In this document: positions 1 through 7,564 of the stretch, piece after piece | How positions within the stretch are numbered: position 1 is the stretch's first letter | Layout of the letters: each line of letters starts with the position of its first letter | DNA from: an uncultured Chloroflexaceae bacterium | GTDB lineage: Bacteria; Chloroflexota; Chloroflexia; Chloroflexales; Chloroflexaceae | Reading direction: 5' to 3' | Assembly: GCA_937141995.1 (NCBI GenBank) | Contig: CAKZQX010000771.1 | Span: 1 to 21,838, forward strand | Length of the DNA stretch: 21,838 nt | The notes under the pieces: model-generated | What the model saw: only the letters and a program-made list of their open reading frames with translations | Databases searched by the model: none | What the model was told of the DNA's origin: nothing | Made by a program: the position numbers and the translations under genes

Positions 1-393
1 TTGGCATGGCGTGAGTATACCACAATTTCTTCCCCCCAAGTGTGAACAGTTACAAATCAGTACCGTTTTGACAGAATGGCCCTGCTGGTCGATCAATCCT
101 GCTACAGTGCCTGTGAATTAGAAGCCTATGCATTCAGTCAGGTACCGGGAATGATCATTGTAGGGCAGTATCCCACCGCCGGAGTAGAAGCTGAGGTTGC
201 ACGCGGACAATTTCGGTTGCCGGAAAGTATTACCCTGCAGGTACCCACCGGGCGCTTTACCCGGCCCGATGGCAGCATCTTCCTGGAGGGCATTGGAGTT
301 GAGCCAACCCTGCGCCTTCCCATAACCGAGGAAACTGTACTGTCTAACGAAGATCCGGTGCTACAAGCGGCCGAAGCGGCTATCCTGGAGTAA
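1..393 (+). pseudogene. C-terminal remnant of an S41-family (tail-specific/tricorn-like) peptidase
   Basis: The frame that is open from 46 to 393 encodes the end of an S41 serine peptidase. The segment VDQSCYSACELEAYAF fits the nucleophile region of the family (typically GSASASE), with the catalytic Ser at about base 106. It is followed by VGQYPTAG and by the family's typical C-terminal pattern of LQVPTGRFTRPDG and GIGVEPT. The usual catalytic Lys of CtpA-type enzymes is absent (TAGV instead of a TFGK-like motif), which suits the tricorn-like subgroup. The same frame contains a TGA at 43-45. The first ATG after it (76) has no ribosome binding site and would give only 105 residues, lacking everything before the nucleophile. 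I therefore read it as broken by a nonsense or frameshift mutation, though the upstream part lies outside the window and a sequencing error is possible. Confidence 0.55.
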
Positions 394-464
394 CTCAACC
401 CAACCCACCAGGGGCAAACATCAAACATCGAACCGGATGAGAACCGGGAGCGAGGAAGCGCATG

Positions 465-833
465 TCACTTTGTATGAGGTGAAGGTGTCACCTCTAACCG
501 GTCCCCAATCTCGGTTGCGGTTGCCTCCAAAACACCGGACGGTAACTCGATCACATAGCGTGCGCCCCAGACCCCGGCATAGGGACGATTTGGCGGCATT
601 GCATGCCGCTTCCCGACAACCTGATCATTGCGATCAAGGAACAACACATCAATGGGGAACCGCATAAAGAAGGTATGAATACTCCACTCCGGATAGATAA
701 TCAGCCCATGTCCCGGTTCAAGCTGCGACCGCCCCATCAAACCCATCCCACGCGCCAGGAACGTTCGTGCGAACCGGCAGTGATCTGCAAGCACTGTATT
801 ATGCTTCTGATTTATGACAACTATGTTATTCAT
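465..833 (-). CDS. DUF192 family protein
   Basis: This 122-residue protein matches the DUF192 pattern. It has an N-terminal TVLAD...F.RTFLARGMGLMGR stretch, a central FFMRFPIDVLFLDRNDQVV segment (compare the family's fwM.n...pLDilFid..g.V), and a C-terminal YVIELPSGVLEATATEIGD. The function of the family is not established; members are small beta-rich proteins, often exported, but no convincing signal peptide is visible here. The reading frame extends to a GTG at 851. I chose the ATG at 833 because an AGGA sits five bases before it. The gene follows the tadC terminator and so probably has its own promoter (a TATACT at 872-877). Whether it takes part in pilus biology is unknown. Confidence 0.8.
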   Translation of the reverse strand: MNNIVVINQKHNTVLADHCRFARTFLARGMGLMGRSQLEPGHGLIIYPEWSIHTFFMRFPIDVLFLDRNDQVVGKRHAMPPNRPYAGVWGARYVIELPSGVLEATATEIGDRLEVTPSPHTK

Positions 834-871
834 TGCATTCCTGGTGATCACATCACAAAGAAAAGTAAAAC

Positions 872-877
872 AGTATA
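872..877 (-). promoter_or_regulatory. candidate -10 box for the DUF192 gene
   Basis: On the minus strand a TATACT hexamer lies about 39 bases before the chosen start and just past the tadC terminator. No good -35 is visible. This is a weak candidate, supported mainly by its position between a terminator and a gene. Confidence 0.3.
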
Positions 878-887
878 GTAAAAGTAG

Positions 888-942
888 GAAAGAAAAACCC
901 AGACCTACTGTCTCAGATTACTGACTGAGACAGCATGCCTGG
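888..942 (-). terminator. rho-independent terminator after tadC
   Basis: Read on the minus strand, the RNA forms a perfect 9-bp stem CTGTCTCAG/CTGAGACAG with an 8-nt loop. It is extended outward, past a 3-nt internal loop, by CCAGGC pairing with GTCTGG (one G-U pair). The stem is followed by GTTTTTCTTT. It begins 40 bases after the tadC stop codon, so it should end the cpaB-to-tadC transcript and separate it from the DUF192 gene. Confidence 0.8.
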
Positions 943-981
943 ATCATCACGCACACACAGATGGCATAACGCTACTGTTCG

Positions 982-1908
982 CTAAAGACCGCCGAGAGAC
1001 GTCATAATCCGTGGGACGGCCGGACCCAGAATAACAACAAACAGCGCCGGGAAGATCAAGAAGACCATAGGAAAGAGCATCTTAATCGGCGCTTTCTGGG
1101 CTTCTTCCTCCGCCCGCTGGCGACGACGCGTCCGCAACTGGTCTGATTGAATACGCAGAATCTTTGACAACGCCACACCCAGCTGATCAGCCTGAATAAT
1201 TGCCGCGACAAAGGTCTGGACATCATCAACCCCCGTACGCGCCGACATATCCTTTAGTGCTTCGCGGCGTGCGCGGCCAAGCCGCATATCGGTCAGCACA
1301 CGCGTGAACTCTTTCCCCAATTCATCTTGCCACTTATCCGTTACCCGCTGTATAGCCGAGTCAAACGCCAGACCGGCCTCAACGCTAATCGTAATAAGAT
1401 CTAACGCATCAGGGAGAGATTTCACGATATTATGCTTCCGTTTGCGAATTTGCTGACCAATCCACATCACCGGAAGTAAATATCCCAGAACAAGCCCAAT
1501 CGTACTGTACATAACTGCCTGTAACACCGGCATGGTTGAAAAGGTCACCACACCAAAAACCGCAAAGAGCACCAGAGCCAGAATAATACGAATACCGACA
1601 AACATGGTCGGAGTAATCCCACCCGGATTACCCGCCTGCTGAAGCTTGACTTTAAGTTGCTCCGCGCTCTGTTTCGGACCACGCTTACCCAACTCCGCCA
1701 GCAGCGACCGTGCCATCGGCGCAAGCACACGTTGATGAAATGGCTGTTGCAACTCCATTTCTTCAAGCGTCATGGCCCGTTCCGTAAATTGACTCAGACG
1801 ATCACTAAACGTCTCAGCCTGTCTGACACGCGTCAGACCAAAAACCACAAGACCAACACTAGAGATCAGTAAGATCCCTGCCAGGACAGCAATCATCATT
1901 ACACTCAT
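982..1908 (-). CDS. tadC: Tad pilus platform protein TadC (type II secretion F domain)
   Basis: This 308-residue inner-membrane protein is one of the two polytopic platform proteins of the Tad/Flp pilus assembly machine. It has an N-terminal membrane helix (about residues 3-25) and a cytoplasmic stretch. A central hydrophobic pair lies around residues 105-150, followed by the T2SSF domain (KSLPDALDLITISVEAGLAFDSAIQRV), and the protein closes with a membrane segment near residues 275-300. The start is the ATG at 1908, preceded by GAGGTG five bases upstream and nine bases past the tadB stop, so translation is probably coupled to tadB. TadC is expected to pair with TadB and to be driven by the CpaF/TadA ATPase. 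It is the last gene before the terminator at 888-942. Confidence 0.93.
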   Translation of the reverse strand: MSVMMIAVLAGILLISSVGLVVFGLTRVRQAETFSDRLSQFTERAMTLEEMELQQPFHQRVLAPMARSLLAELGKRGPKQSAEQLKVKLQQAGNPGGITPTMFVGIRIILALVLFAVFGVVTFSTMPVLQAVMYSTIGLVLGYLLPVMWIGQQIRKRKHNIVKSLPDALDLITISVEAGLAFDSAIQRVTDKWQDELGKEFTRVLTDMRLGRARREALKDMSARTGVDDVQTFVAAIIQADQLGVALSKILRIQSDQLRTRRRQRAEEEAQKAPIKMLFPMVFLIFPALFVVILGPAVPRIMTSLGGL

Positions 1909-1917
1909 AGCGACACC

Positions 1918-2910
1918 TCACACTTCGATGTCGATAATCTTCATGATGGCAAAATAGCCAATCATGATCATAAACAGAGAGGCGACCGGCAAACAACACC
2001 AATTCTCCGGCGGAAAACCAAAAGTAAAGATTGGCGACATATATTCCGGATTAATGACTGTGATAAAGATAGCAAGCGCTATCGGCAAACCCGTGATTAC
2101 ATATGCGGAAATACGGCCCTGAGCAGTCAGCGTTTTAATCTCACCCTTAATACGTACCCGCTCACGAATGGTGTGACCAATCGTATCAAGAATTTGTGCC
2201 AGGTTCCCACCAACCTCATGCTGAATATTCACAGCAGTAATCAACAACTCCAGGTCTTCCGATGGGATACGCCGCAAGAGATTATCAAGAGCCTCCTCAG
2301 TTGAGCGCCCCAGACCGACCTCTTGAACCACCCGACTAAACTCAGTCGAGACAGGCTGGGGAGCTTCGCGCGACACCATATCCAGGGTCTGTAAGAAGCT
2401 ATACCCACTCCGCAATGCGTTTGACATCAGGGTAATAGTATCACCAAGTTGATTATTAAAAGCCTTAATACGGTTCCCTGCGCGCACAGCCAGATAAATG
2501 TTCGGCGCAAATGAGAGCACAATTGCACCAACCAGTGATGATATCAACATTGCCTGGGGTGATGCCCGGCCAATAATGGCACCTATTCCAGCACCAGCCA
2601 ATGCTGCTAATACTTTTACACCAATAAATTCCGAAACACGCCATTTCAAATCAGCACGCGCCAGATCACGGGCAATATTGTTACCGCTTTTGCTCTTGGC
2701 AAAAACCGCATCAATGCGCGCAATTGCCTGCTGCGTTCCCGGTTCCTTTTCAACCGAACCACGCCCTGCAAACTGCGACAGGCGATCCGAGACATCGCCA
2801 CTACCCATACTGCGGGCAACCATCCCAAAGACCACTAGGATAACGAGAAAAACAACGCCAGCCACAGCAAAGGGTAACATATCAGGTGAAAGCATACCCT
2901 GCACCAACAA
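1918..2910 (-). CDS. tadB: Tad pilus platform protein TadB (type II secretion F domain)
   Basis: This protein of about 330 residues has the usual TadB build. It has one N-terminal membrane helix (residues 12-32), two helices around 105-150, a cytoplasmic T2SSF domain (QLGDTITLMSNALRSGYSFLQ, EVGGNLAQILDTIGHTIRER), and two C-terminal membrane helices. It forms the inner-membrane platform with TadC. The start is uncertain. The frame opens with TTG (2910), TTG (2907) and GTG (2904) in a row after an AAAGGA, and spacing favours the GTG; the first ATG (2895) is poorly placed. It lies 80 bases after cpaF and 9 bases before tadC. A double Cys (NWCCLP) near the C-terminus is a small oddity. Confidence 0.92.
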   Translation of the reverse strand: MLVQGMLSPDMLPFAVAGVVFLVILVVFGMVARSMGSGDVSDRLSQFAGRGSVEKEPGTQQAIARIDAVFAKSKSGNNIARDLARADLKWRVSEFIGVKVLAALAGAGIGAIIGRASPQAMLISSLVGAIVLSFAPNIYLAVRAGNRIKAFNNQLGDTITLMSNALRSGYSFLQTLDMVSREAPQPVSTEFSRVVQEVGLGRSTEEALDNLLRRIPSEDLELLITAVNIQHEVGGNLAQILDTIGHTIRERVRIKGEIKTLTAQGRISAYVITGLPIALAIFITVINPEYMSPIFTFGFPPENWCCLPVASLFMIMIGYFAIMKIIDIEV

Positions 2911-2990
2911 ATCCTTTCCAGGCGATTACACCACCAGAAAGTCCAGATAACATTCAAATCCGATCGCAATCAGAATATCCGAGACAACCC

Positions 2991-4400
2991 TTAGAAGAAG
3001 CGATCACCAGAGTAGCCAAAAACATTTGGCGGCAGATAGATATTTAACGCTTCAAACTTCTCAACAAACTTGGGCCGGACACCCGTTGGTCGGAGCGTTC
3101 CGACAATTTTTCCCCGTTCGTCGATACCCGTCTGCTCAAATGTAAAAACATCTTGCAGTACGACGACATCGCCTTCCATACCCTGAACCTCAGTAATAGC
3201 CGTAATTTTACGACTCCCATCCTTGAGGCGCGATTGCTGCACGATGACTTCAATTGCAGAGGCAACCTGCTCACGGATAGCGCGTGAAGGCAGATCCATT
3301 CCTGCCATCAAACACATTGTTTCAATACGGGAAATACTATCACGAGGACTATTCGCGTGGATTGTCGTCATGGATCCATCATGACCAGTATTCATTGCCT
3401 GGAGCATATCCAGTGTTTCACCACCACGACACTCCCCAACAACAATACGCTCAGGTCGCATACGCAAACAGTTCATAACCAGATCACGAATACTCACTTC
3501 GCCACGACCTTCAACGTTAGGGGGACGTGACTCGAGCGTAACAACATGATCCTGGCGTAACTGCAACTCAGCAGCATTTTCAACCGTTATGATCCGCTCA
3601 TCTTCAGGAATAAATGACGAGAGCACATTGAGCGTAGTCGTTTTGCCTGAACCGGTACCACCCGCAACGACGATATTTAATCGAGCCCGAACACAGGCTG
3701 ACAAGAATTCACCCATATCTTCAGTGAGCGAACCAAAGCGTACAAGGTCACTGACAGTCAGTGATTCTTTGCGAAACTTACGAATCGTGATCACCGGACC
3801 AACCAGCGACAACGGACGAATGACCGCATTCACACGACTGCCATCAGGCAAACGAGCGTCTACCATTGGTGAAGACTCATCAATACGTCGTCCAAGTGGA
3901 GCAACGATCCGGTCAATAATGCGCAATACATGCTCGTCATTATTAAAGACCACATCACTCTTGATCAGCTTACCCTGCTTCTCAATATATATCTGTTTAG
4001 GACCATTGACCATGATTTCGCTGATGTCATCATCAGACAGCAACATTTGTAATGGTCCATAGCCGAGAATATCCGCAGCGATGCTCTCAAACATTCGTGT
4101 GCGTTCTGCACGACTCAAGACAATACTTTCGCTATCAAGAATCGAGTTAAAAACCTCTTCGACCTGTCGCTGTACACGCACTGAGTCCGAGAGATCAAGC
4201 CTGGGGTCAAGCTCATTAATAAGCTTTGACTGAACACGCGACTTTAAATCAGCAAAGGCATTATCATCCTGCTCACGCGTCGCACTATTTGAGCGCGCTG
4301 AAGCGTCACTCTGGCGTGGGGGTAGTGCTCCGGCACGCTGCGCCCCTGCACCTTCATCACGACCAGGCGTGGTTCCACCGATACGCTTTAGTAATGACAT
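2991..4400 (-). CDS. cpaF: Tad pilus assembly ATPase CpaF/TadA
   Basis: This 469-residue cytoplasmic ATPase of the secretion-ATPase (VirB11/GspE) superfamily powers pilus extension. Visible motifs are a flexible polar N-terminus (1-50), an N-terminal domain with GYGPLQMLLSDDDISEIMVNGP (113-134), Walker A GGTGSGKTT (247-255), the Asp-box equivalent VENAAELQL (273-281), Walker B-type RPERIVVGECRGGE (315-328), and the His-box GHDGSMTTIHANSPRD (339-354). The Asn in the Asp box and the Cys in GECRG differ from proteobacterial CpaF, but I recall both as common in Chloroflexota and Actinobacteria. The start ATG at 4400 has GGAAGG upstream. It lies 30 bases after cpaE in the cpaB-cpaE-cpaF-tadB-tadC transcription unit. 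Confidence 0.96.
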   Translation of the reverse strand: MSLLKRIGGTTPGRDEGAGAQRAGALPPRQSDASARSNSATREQDDNAFADLKSRVQSKLINELDPRLDLSDSVRVQRQVEEVFNSILDSESIVLSRAERTRMFESIAADILGYGPLQMLLSDDDISEIMVNGPKQIYIEKQGKLIKSDVVFNNDEHVLRIIDRIVAPLGRRIDESSPMVDARLPDGSRVNAVIRPLSLVGPVITIRKFRKESLTVSDLVRFGSLTEDMGEFLSACVRARLNIVVAGGTGSGKTTTLNVLSSFIPEDERIITVENAAELQLRQDHVVTLESRPPNVEGRGEVSIRDLVMNCLRMRPERIVVGECRGGETLDMLQAMNTGHDGSMTTIHANSPRDSISRIETMCLMAGMDLPSRAIREQVASAIEVIVQQSRLKDGSRKITAITEVQGMEGDVVVLQDVFTFEQTGIDERGKIVGTLRPTGVRPKFVEKFEALNIYLPPNVFGYSGDRFF

Positions 4401-4430
4401 AAATAATACACCTTCCCGAGTACGAGGGTA

Positions 4431-5717
4431 TTACCTTCGTGCTGTCAGACGACCAAACAACCCACGGCTTTGAGGTTTCGCCTTCGGCTCCGGTTGGCGT
4501 TTAACCTCATCTTGCGGCTTCTCACTGCTAACCGCCTTGGCGACGTTGGTTAAGCGACTGGCCAGAGTGAAAATGTCTTTGGAAACCTGATGGGTGCGCT
4601 TTGCAATTACTAAAGGCACTCCCTGGTTGATGGAATACGTGATTTCCAGAGGGGCATTCGCAATCTGCAACGCGACCTCATGCTGAATGTTACTCTGAAC
4701 ATCCTTAACACTAAACCCCATCCGATTATCCGCCTTATTCAGCACAAGCATTGTCTTCTCACGCGGATACTCCAAAAGTTCAGCTACTTCCAGAAAGAGC
4801 TTGATATTTTTGATGCATGGCATTTCCAGAGTCATAAGGGCGATGATTCGATCAGCCATATCAAGTACGGCCAGTGCGCGATCCTGAAACGACGATTGTG
4901 TATCAACAACAACATAATCAAACTCCTGGCGCATCAAGTCCAGGATGGTACGGAGTTGATCTGATGTAACCAGTTCACCGGTTTGCGGATTTGGCGGCGC
5001 AAGTAACACTTTTACTTGTGAATTATGTGTTGTCAGCACATCATTCAAAAGATCGCGGTCGAGATCATCAACCCGATTCGCCAGGTCCACAATCGTTTTA
5101 TTCGAAACCAGGTTCAGGATAACATTCAAATCGCCGAAGATCAAATTTCCATCTACGAGCGCCACTTTTTTATTCGTTAACTGGCGGAGTGCAATTGCCA
5201 GATTGGCGGCAATGGTTGATGTACCAACACCACCCTTTGGACTGAACACTGCGACAATCTGACCCTGCGCCCCACCACCACTCGGGACAGAACCTTCACT
5301 ACCACCGGTCGCAGTTGACGTCACAGGACGCGTTGCCGCCAGACGATGCACATGGCGTATTGATTTATACAGATCATCAGCACCAATCGGTTTCGTTAAA
5401 AACTCGCGTGCTCCCGCAAGCATGGCACGACGCAGATAATCCGTTTCTCCCTGAACACTCATAATAATGACCTGGATACCTGGATCTTGAGTCATTATTG
5501 CTTCTGTCGCAGCAATGCCATCCATATCGGGCATATTGATATCCATCAGGATGACATCCGGTTTGTGTTGTTTCGCCATCGCAACAGCCTCACGCCCATT
5601 GCTGGCTTTCGCAACAACCTCTATATCTTTCTCAAAGAACAAAAGCTTCTCGATCTGATCGCGCGTATCGACGATATCATCAACGATCATTACACGAATG
5701 TTACTGCTTTCAGTCAT
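4431..5717 (-). CDS. cpaE: CpaE/TadZ: receiver domain plus MinD/ParA-like ATPase
   Basis: This 428-residue protein is expected to localise the Tad machine. Residues 7-120 form a complete response-regulator receiver domain: acidic pair D13/D14, phosphoacceptor D59 in LMDINMPDMDG, switch Ser S87, and conserved K109 in FLTKP. A Gly/Ser-rich linker follows. The MinD-like ATPase starts near 153 with the deviant Walker A KGGVGTST (161-168), and VVVDTQSSF lies at 269-277. The C-terminal tail (from 400) is Lys/Pro/Gln-rich. The frame extends to 5804, but I chose the ATG at 5717 because AGGAG lies seven bases upstream and the receiver domain begins right after it. Many CpaE proteins have a degenerate receiver; this one looks able to be phosphorylated. 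Confidence 0.93.
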   Translation of the reverse strand: MTESSNIRVMIVDDIVDTRDQIEKLLFFEKDIEVVAKASNGREAVAMAKQHKPDVILMDINMPDMDGIAATEAIMTQDPGIQVIIMSVQGETDYLRRAMLAGAREFLTKPIGADDLYKSIRHVHRLAATRPVTSTATGGSEGSVPSGGGAQGQIVAVFSPKGGVGTSTIAANLAIALRQLTNKKVALVDGNLIFGDLNVILNLVSNKTIVDLANRVDDLDRDLLNDVLTTHNSQVKVLLAPPNPQTGELVTSDQLRTILDLMRQEFDYVVVDTQSSFQDRALAVLDMADRIIALMTLEMPCIKNIKLFLEVAELLEYPREKTMLVLNKADNRMGFSVKDVQSNIQHEVALQIANAPLEITYSINQGVPLVIAKRTHQVSKDIFTLASRLTNVAKAVSSEKPQDEVKRQPEPKAKPQSRGLFGRLTARR

Positions 5718-5800
5718 GGAGTAACTCCTCTTTCCTGCCTGGTCAGGCTGTTGCATTGGCTCACGGACGTAACGGATGCAGGCACCGGAGCAAGAGAACA

Positions 5801-5836
5801 GCACGCCGCGTCCTTCAAGAAAATCACACGGCGTGC
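5801..5836. repeat. inverted repeat in the cpaB-cpaE gap
   Basis: GCACGCCG (5801-5808) and CGGCGTGC (5829-5836) form a perfect 8-bp stem with a 20-nt loop, in the 218-base untranslated gap between cpaB and cpaE. There is no T-run next to it, so it is not an obvious terminator. It could be an RNA-processing or stability structure within the operon, or an operator. The rest of the gap (5718-5935) shows no gene. Confidence 0.45.
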
Positions 5837-5935
5837 ATTACACACCTGAAATATCATACCCTGCATGAACTACATCTAGATGAAGATATAACTCCTGCTC
5901 ACATTGGTTGCTTATGAGTAATTATGCCGACCACA

Positions 5936-6922
5936 TTATGGTATACGGGTTGGTGCTGGTGTAAAGGTCGGATTCGGGATAAACGCATCTTCTTCAGAAA
6001 TCAGATGCGGATCAAGCACCTGTGGCGCCGGTACACCAAATTCTGAGACTAAAAGATCGTATGTTGCACCAATCGTTGGCTCAAAGTCTGTGTCACCTGC
6101 ACCACGCAACACTAACGAGATATCCGACTCGGTATTGAGCGCAAATTCGATCAATTCCGCCTCTTGATCATTAATCGCCAGTACCAACAACCAACTACCT
6201 GTTGTTATAGTATCCCCTGATTGTGAAGCCTGTACTGGCTGACCTGACTCATCGGTTTCCGGCCCGGTACTTTCAGGAGCAGGTGTACCTTCTTCGGGGA
6301 CGCCCGGACGTACAATCCGCAGTACCTGCACTTGCTGAACGATAGTTTTGGTTGTTGGAAATAACTCTTCCGTTACCTGACGCTGGACAGTCACCTGCCC
6401 CTGATCATCAACATCCCGACCGGTCGGGTACGAAATTCGGCGCGGCATAGAGAATGTCGCAACAATATCAACAAAGTCACCAGGTTTAATCTGATCGGCG
6501 ACGCCGGCAACACTATTGGTACTGAAGGAATAGGCTTTAGGGCGTGGTCTATCAGGTTCAGCCGTCGGTATCTGTTGTGATAGTCCTGGTTCGGTGACAT
6601 CTGAATTGGTAATCAACTCATCAGCCCGAATATTAGCTACTGCCAATTTTCCCAGCACATCATTCACATTGGTGAAGTATTGTGAGTTAACCTCGGATTC
6701 CGGAATTTCGCGTGAACCGAGCAAGCCTTGATCTGCAATTAGCGTATTGGCAGGAATATCAACTTGGGCAATAATGACCTCAACGCGCGGTTCACGCGTT
6801 GGTTCGATTGACTCGTTGGTGTTAACAGTTGCCGAGCCTTGCAAAAAGAAAAACAACAGGCCAGCAGCAGCCAGGGCGATAATGACGCCGATGAGAAGTA
6901 TAACGATGCCTCCACGCCTCAT
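5936..6922 (-). CDS. cpaB: Tad pilus assembly protein CpaB/RcpC
   Basis: This 328-residue protein is anchored by one N-terminal membrane helix (about residues 5-28, IVILLIGVIIALAAAGLLFF). It has a SAF-like domain (residues 46-105; VIIAQVDIPANTLIADQGL, GKLAVANIRADELI) and then the RcpC/CpaB domain (AYSFSTNSVAGVADQIKPGDFVDIVATF, WLLVLAINDQEAELIEFAL). The C-terminal tail is Pro/Thr-rich. In diderms CpaB works with the CpaC secretin in the periplasm; no secretin is encoded here, so it may act in the wall zone. The frame extends to 7006, but the ATG at 6922 has GGGAGGA upstream and starts exactly at the membrane anchor. It is the first gene of its operon, about 60 bases after a strong extended -10 promoter. 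Confidence 0.9.
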   Translation of the reverse strand: MRRGGIVILLIGVIIALAAAGLLFFFLQGSATVNTNESIEPTREPRVEVIIAQVDIPANTLIADQGLLGSREIPESEVNSQYFTNVNDVLGKLAVANIRADELITNSDVTEPGLSQQIPTAEPDRPRPKAYSFSTNSVAGVADQIKPGDFVDIVATFSMPRRISYPTGRDVDDQGQVTVQRQVTEELFPTTKTIVQQVQVLRIVRPGVPEEGTPAPESTGPETDESGQPVQASQSGDTITTGSWLLVLAINDQEAELIEFALNTESDISLVLRGAGDTDFEPTIGATYDLLVSEFGVPAPQVLDPHLISEEDAFIPNPTFTPAPTRIP

Positions 6923-6988
6923 AAGGGGTATCCTCCCTGATTTAAGTGAATATAGAAACAGAAGGACCACCGACCACACATCTGCCAT

Positions 6989-6999
6989 ATTATAGCACA
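6989..6999 (-). promoter_or_regulatory. extended -10 promoter of the cpaB-cpaE-cpaF-tadB-tadC operon
   Basis: The minus strand reads TGTGCTATAAT, a perfect TATAAT with a TG extension one base upstream. No convincing -35 is found at 16-18 bases, as is usual for extended -10 promoters. Predicted transcription starts near 6982, giving a leader of about 60 bases before the cpaB ATG at 6922. The same 11 bases occur before the glycosyltransferase gene (17591-17601). Confidence 0.7.
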
Positions 7000-7052
7000 C
7001 GCACACCGGCAGTAGATCACAAATATGGTCGTCAAAAATGGTACTATGATAC

Positions 7053-7072
7053 AGTCAGTGTATAGTCAGTGT
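7053..7072. repeat. 9-bp direct repeat, 11-bp period, upstream of the cpaB promoter
   Basis: AGTCAGTGT occurs at 7053-7061 and again at 7064-7072, spaced almost one helical turn apart and about 58 bases upstream of the cpaB -10 box. This arrangement fits an activator or repressor binding on one face of the DNA. The regulator is unknown. Confidence 0.45.
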
Positions 7073-7252
7073 GGTTCTACATGAAGGGGATTTTTGTGAA
7101 GCTATCTTGATGAGCCCCTGGAAGATGTCGATATCAATACAAGCCTGGAAAACCAACGGATAGCTACTCTATCAATTTTTCGGTAACTAACACAAGTTAC
7201 GCGGTCCCTGACCAGACAGGTCATTCCGCCTCCGGCAGGGTGGCAGCAGCCA

Positions 7253-7301
7253 GAGCTTTTGCACAAAAAAGCACAATGTGAATTTTTTTGTGCAAAAGCT
7301 C
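7253..7301. repeat. 18-bp perfect inverted repeat with internal T-tracts
   Basis: The arm GAGCTTTTGCACAAAAAA (7253-7270) is perfectly complementary to 7284-7301, with a 13-base spacer. On the minus strand a shorter alternative hairpin, GCACAA/TTGTGC, is followed directly by six T residues, which is the layout of an intrinsic terminator. On the plus strand a small CAC/GTG hairpin precedes seven T residues. The element could therefore stop transcription in either direction, including read-through from the kelch gene. Confidence 0.65.
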
Positions 7302-7390
7302 GATCACGTACCATGCTGCCGCAGACAATCGGGGTTCCATCGCGTAAAACGTCCGGTTTGTATGGCAACCGCGTAACTCCTGCATCTGAA

Positions 7391-7439
7391 TCTTTTTCAG
7401 GAAATGCCGGCTCACAGAGTCGGCATTTCCTGAAAAAGG
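7391..7439. repeat. long hairpin with 18-bp perfect stem
   Basis: CTTTTTCAGGAAATGCCG (7392-7409) is perfectly complementary to 7421-7438. The fold continues inward through a G-T pair and CTC/GAG, closing on a 3-base loop, so almost every base is paired. There is no T-run after the stem in either direction. It lies about 126 bases downstream of the kelch stop codon on that gene's transcript. Confidence 0.7.
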
Positions 7440-7564
7440 ATGTCCTGGTCCGCCCTACCGGAGGCAAAACTCGTTCTGCACCGGATGATACACCTGATGT
7501 AAACACCGACCGCGTAACGCGTGTAAGTAACCACTATTATCGGTCGGTACGCTCATCTACCTGC

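Larger units (their letters stand above)
7182..7532. repeat. 351-bp inverted-repeat element with nested hairpins (MITE-like or structured RNA)
   Basis: This gene-free segment is bounded by 25-bp imperfect inverted repeats (7182-7206 and 7508-7532; 21 of 25 identical). Inside them a second inverted pair lies at 7228-7243 and 7450-7465 (14 of 16). The core GTTACGCGGT occurs at 7196-7205 (+), 7368-7377 (-) and 7509-7518 (-), with a weaker copy at 7339-7348 (-). Two long perfect hairpins sit within it. No transposase and no clear target duplication are visible. Short open frames across it are made by the palindromes and look non-coding. It could be a non-autonomous mobile element, a clustered palindromic repeat, or a structured transcript. 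The remaining untranslated sequence, 7000-7181 and 7533-7564, shows nothing beyond the direct repeat listed separately. Confidence 0.6.

Noticed and set aside
423..452. GAACCGG-type repeats that might relate to the heptamer array at 15336-15384
   Set aside because: Only two copies with irregular spacing; not distinguishable from chance.
603..878. Plus-strand 91-residue frame opposite DUF192
   Set aside because: It is a shadow of the DUF192 gene, has no family features, and runs into the tadC terminator region.
3572..3590. Asp-box Asn (VENAAELQL) as an inactivating change in CpaF
   Set aside because: The catalytic Glu is present, and ENAAELQL is a variant I recall from Chloroflexota; all other ATPase motifs are intact.
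7182..7532. CRISPR array or integron attC site
   Set aside because: Repeats are few, in both orientations and unevenly spaced, and no cas or integrase gene or attC consensus is visible.
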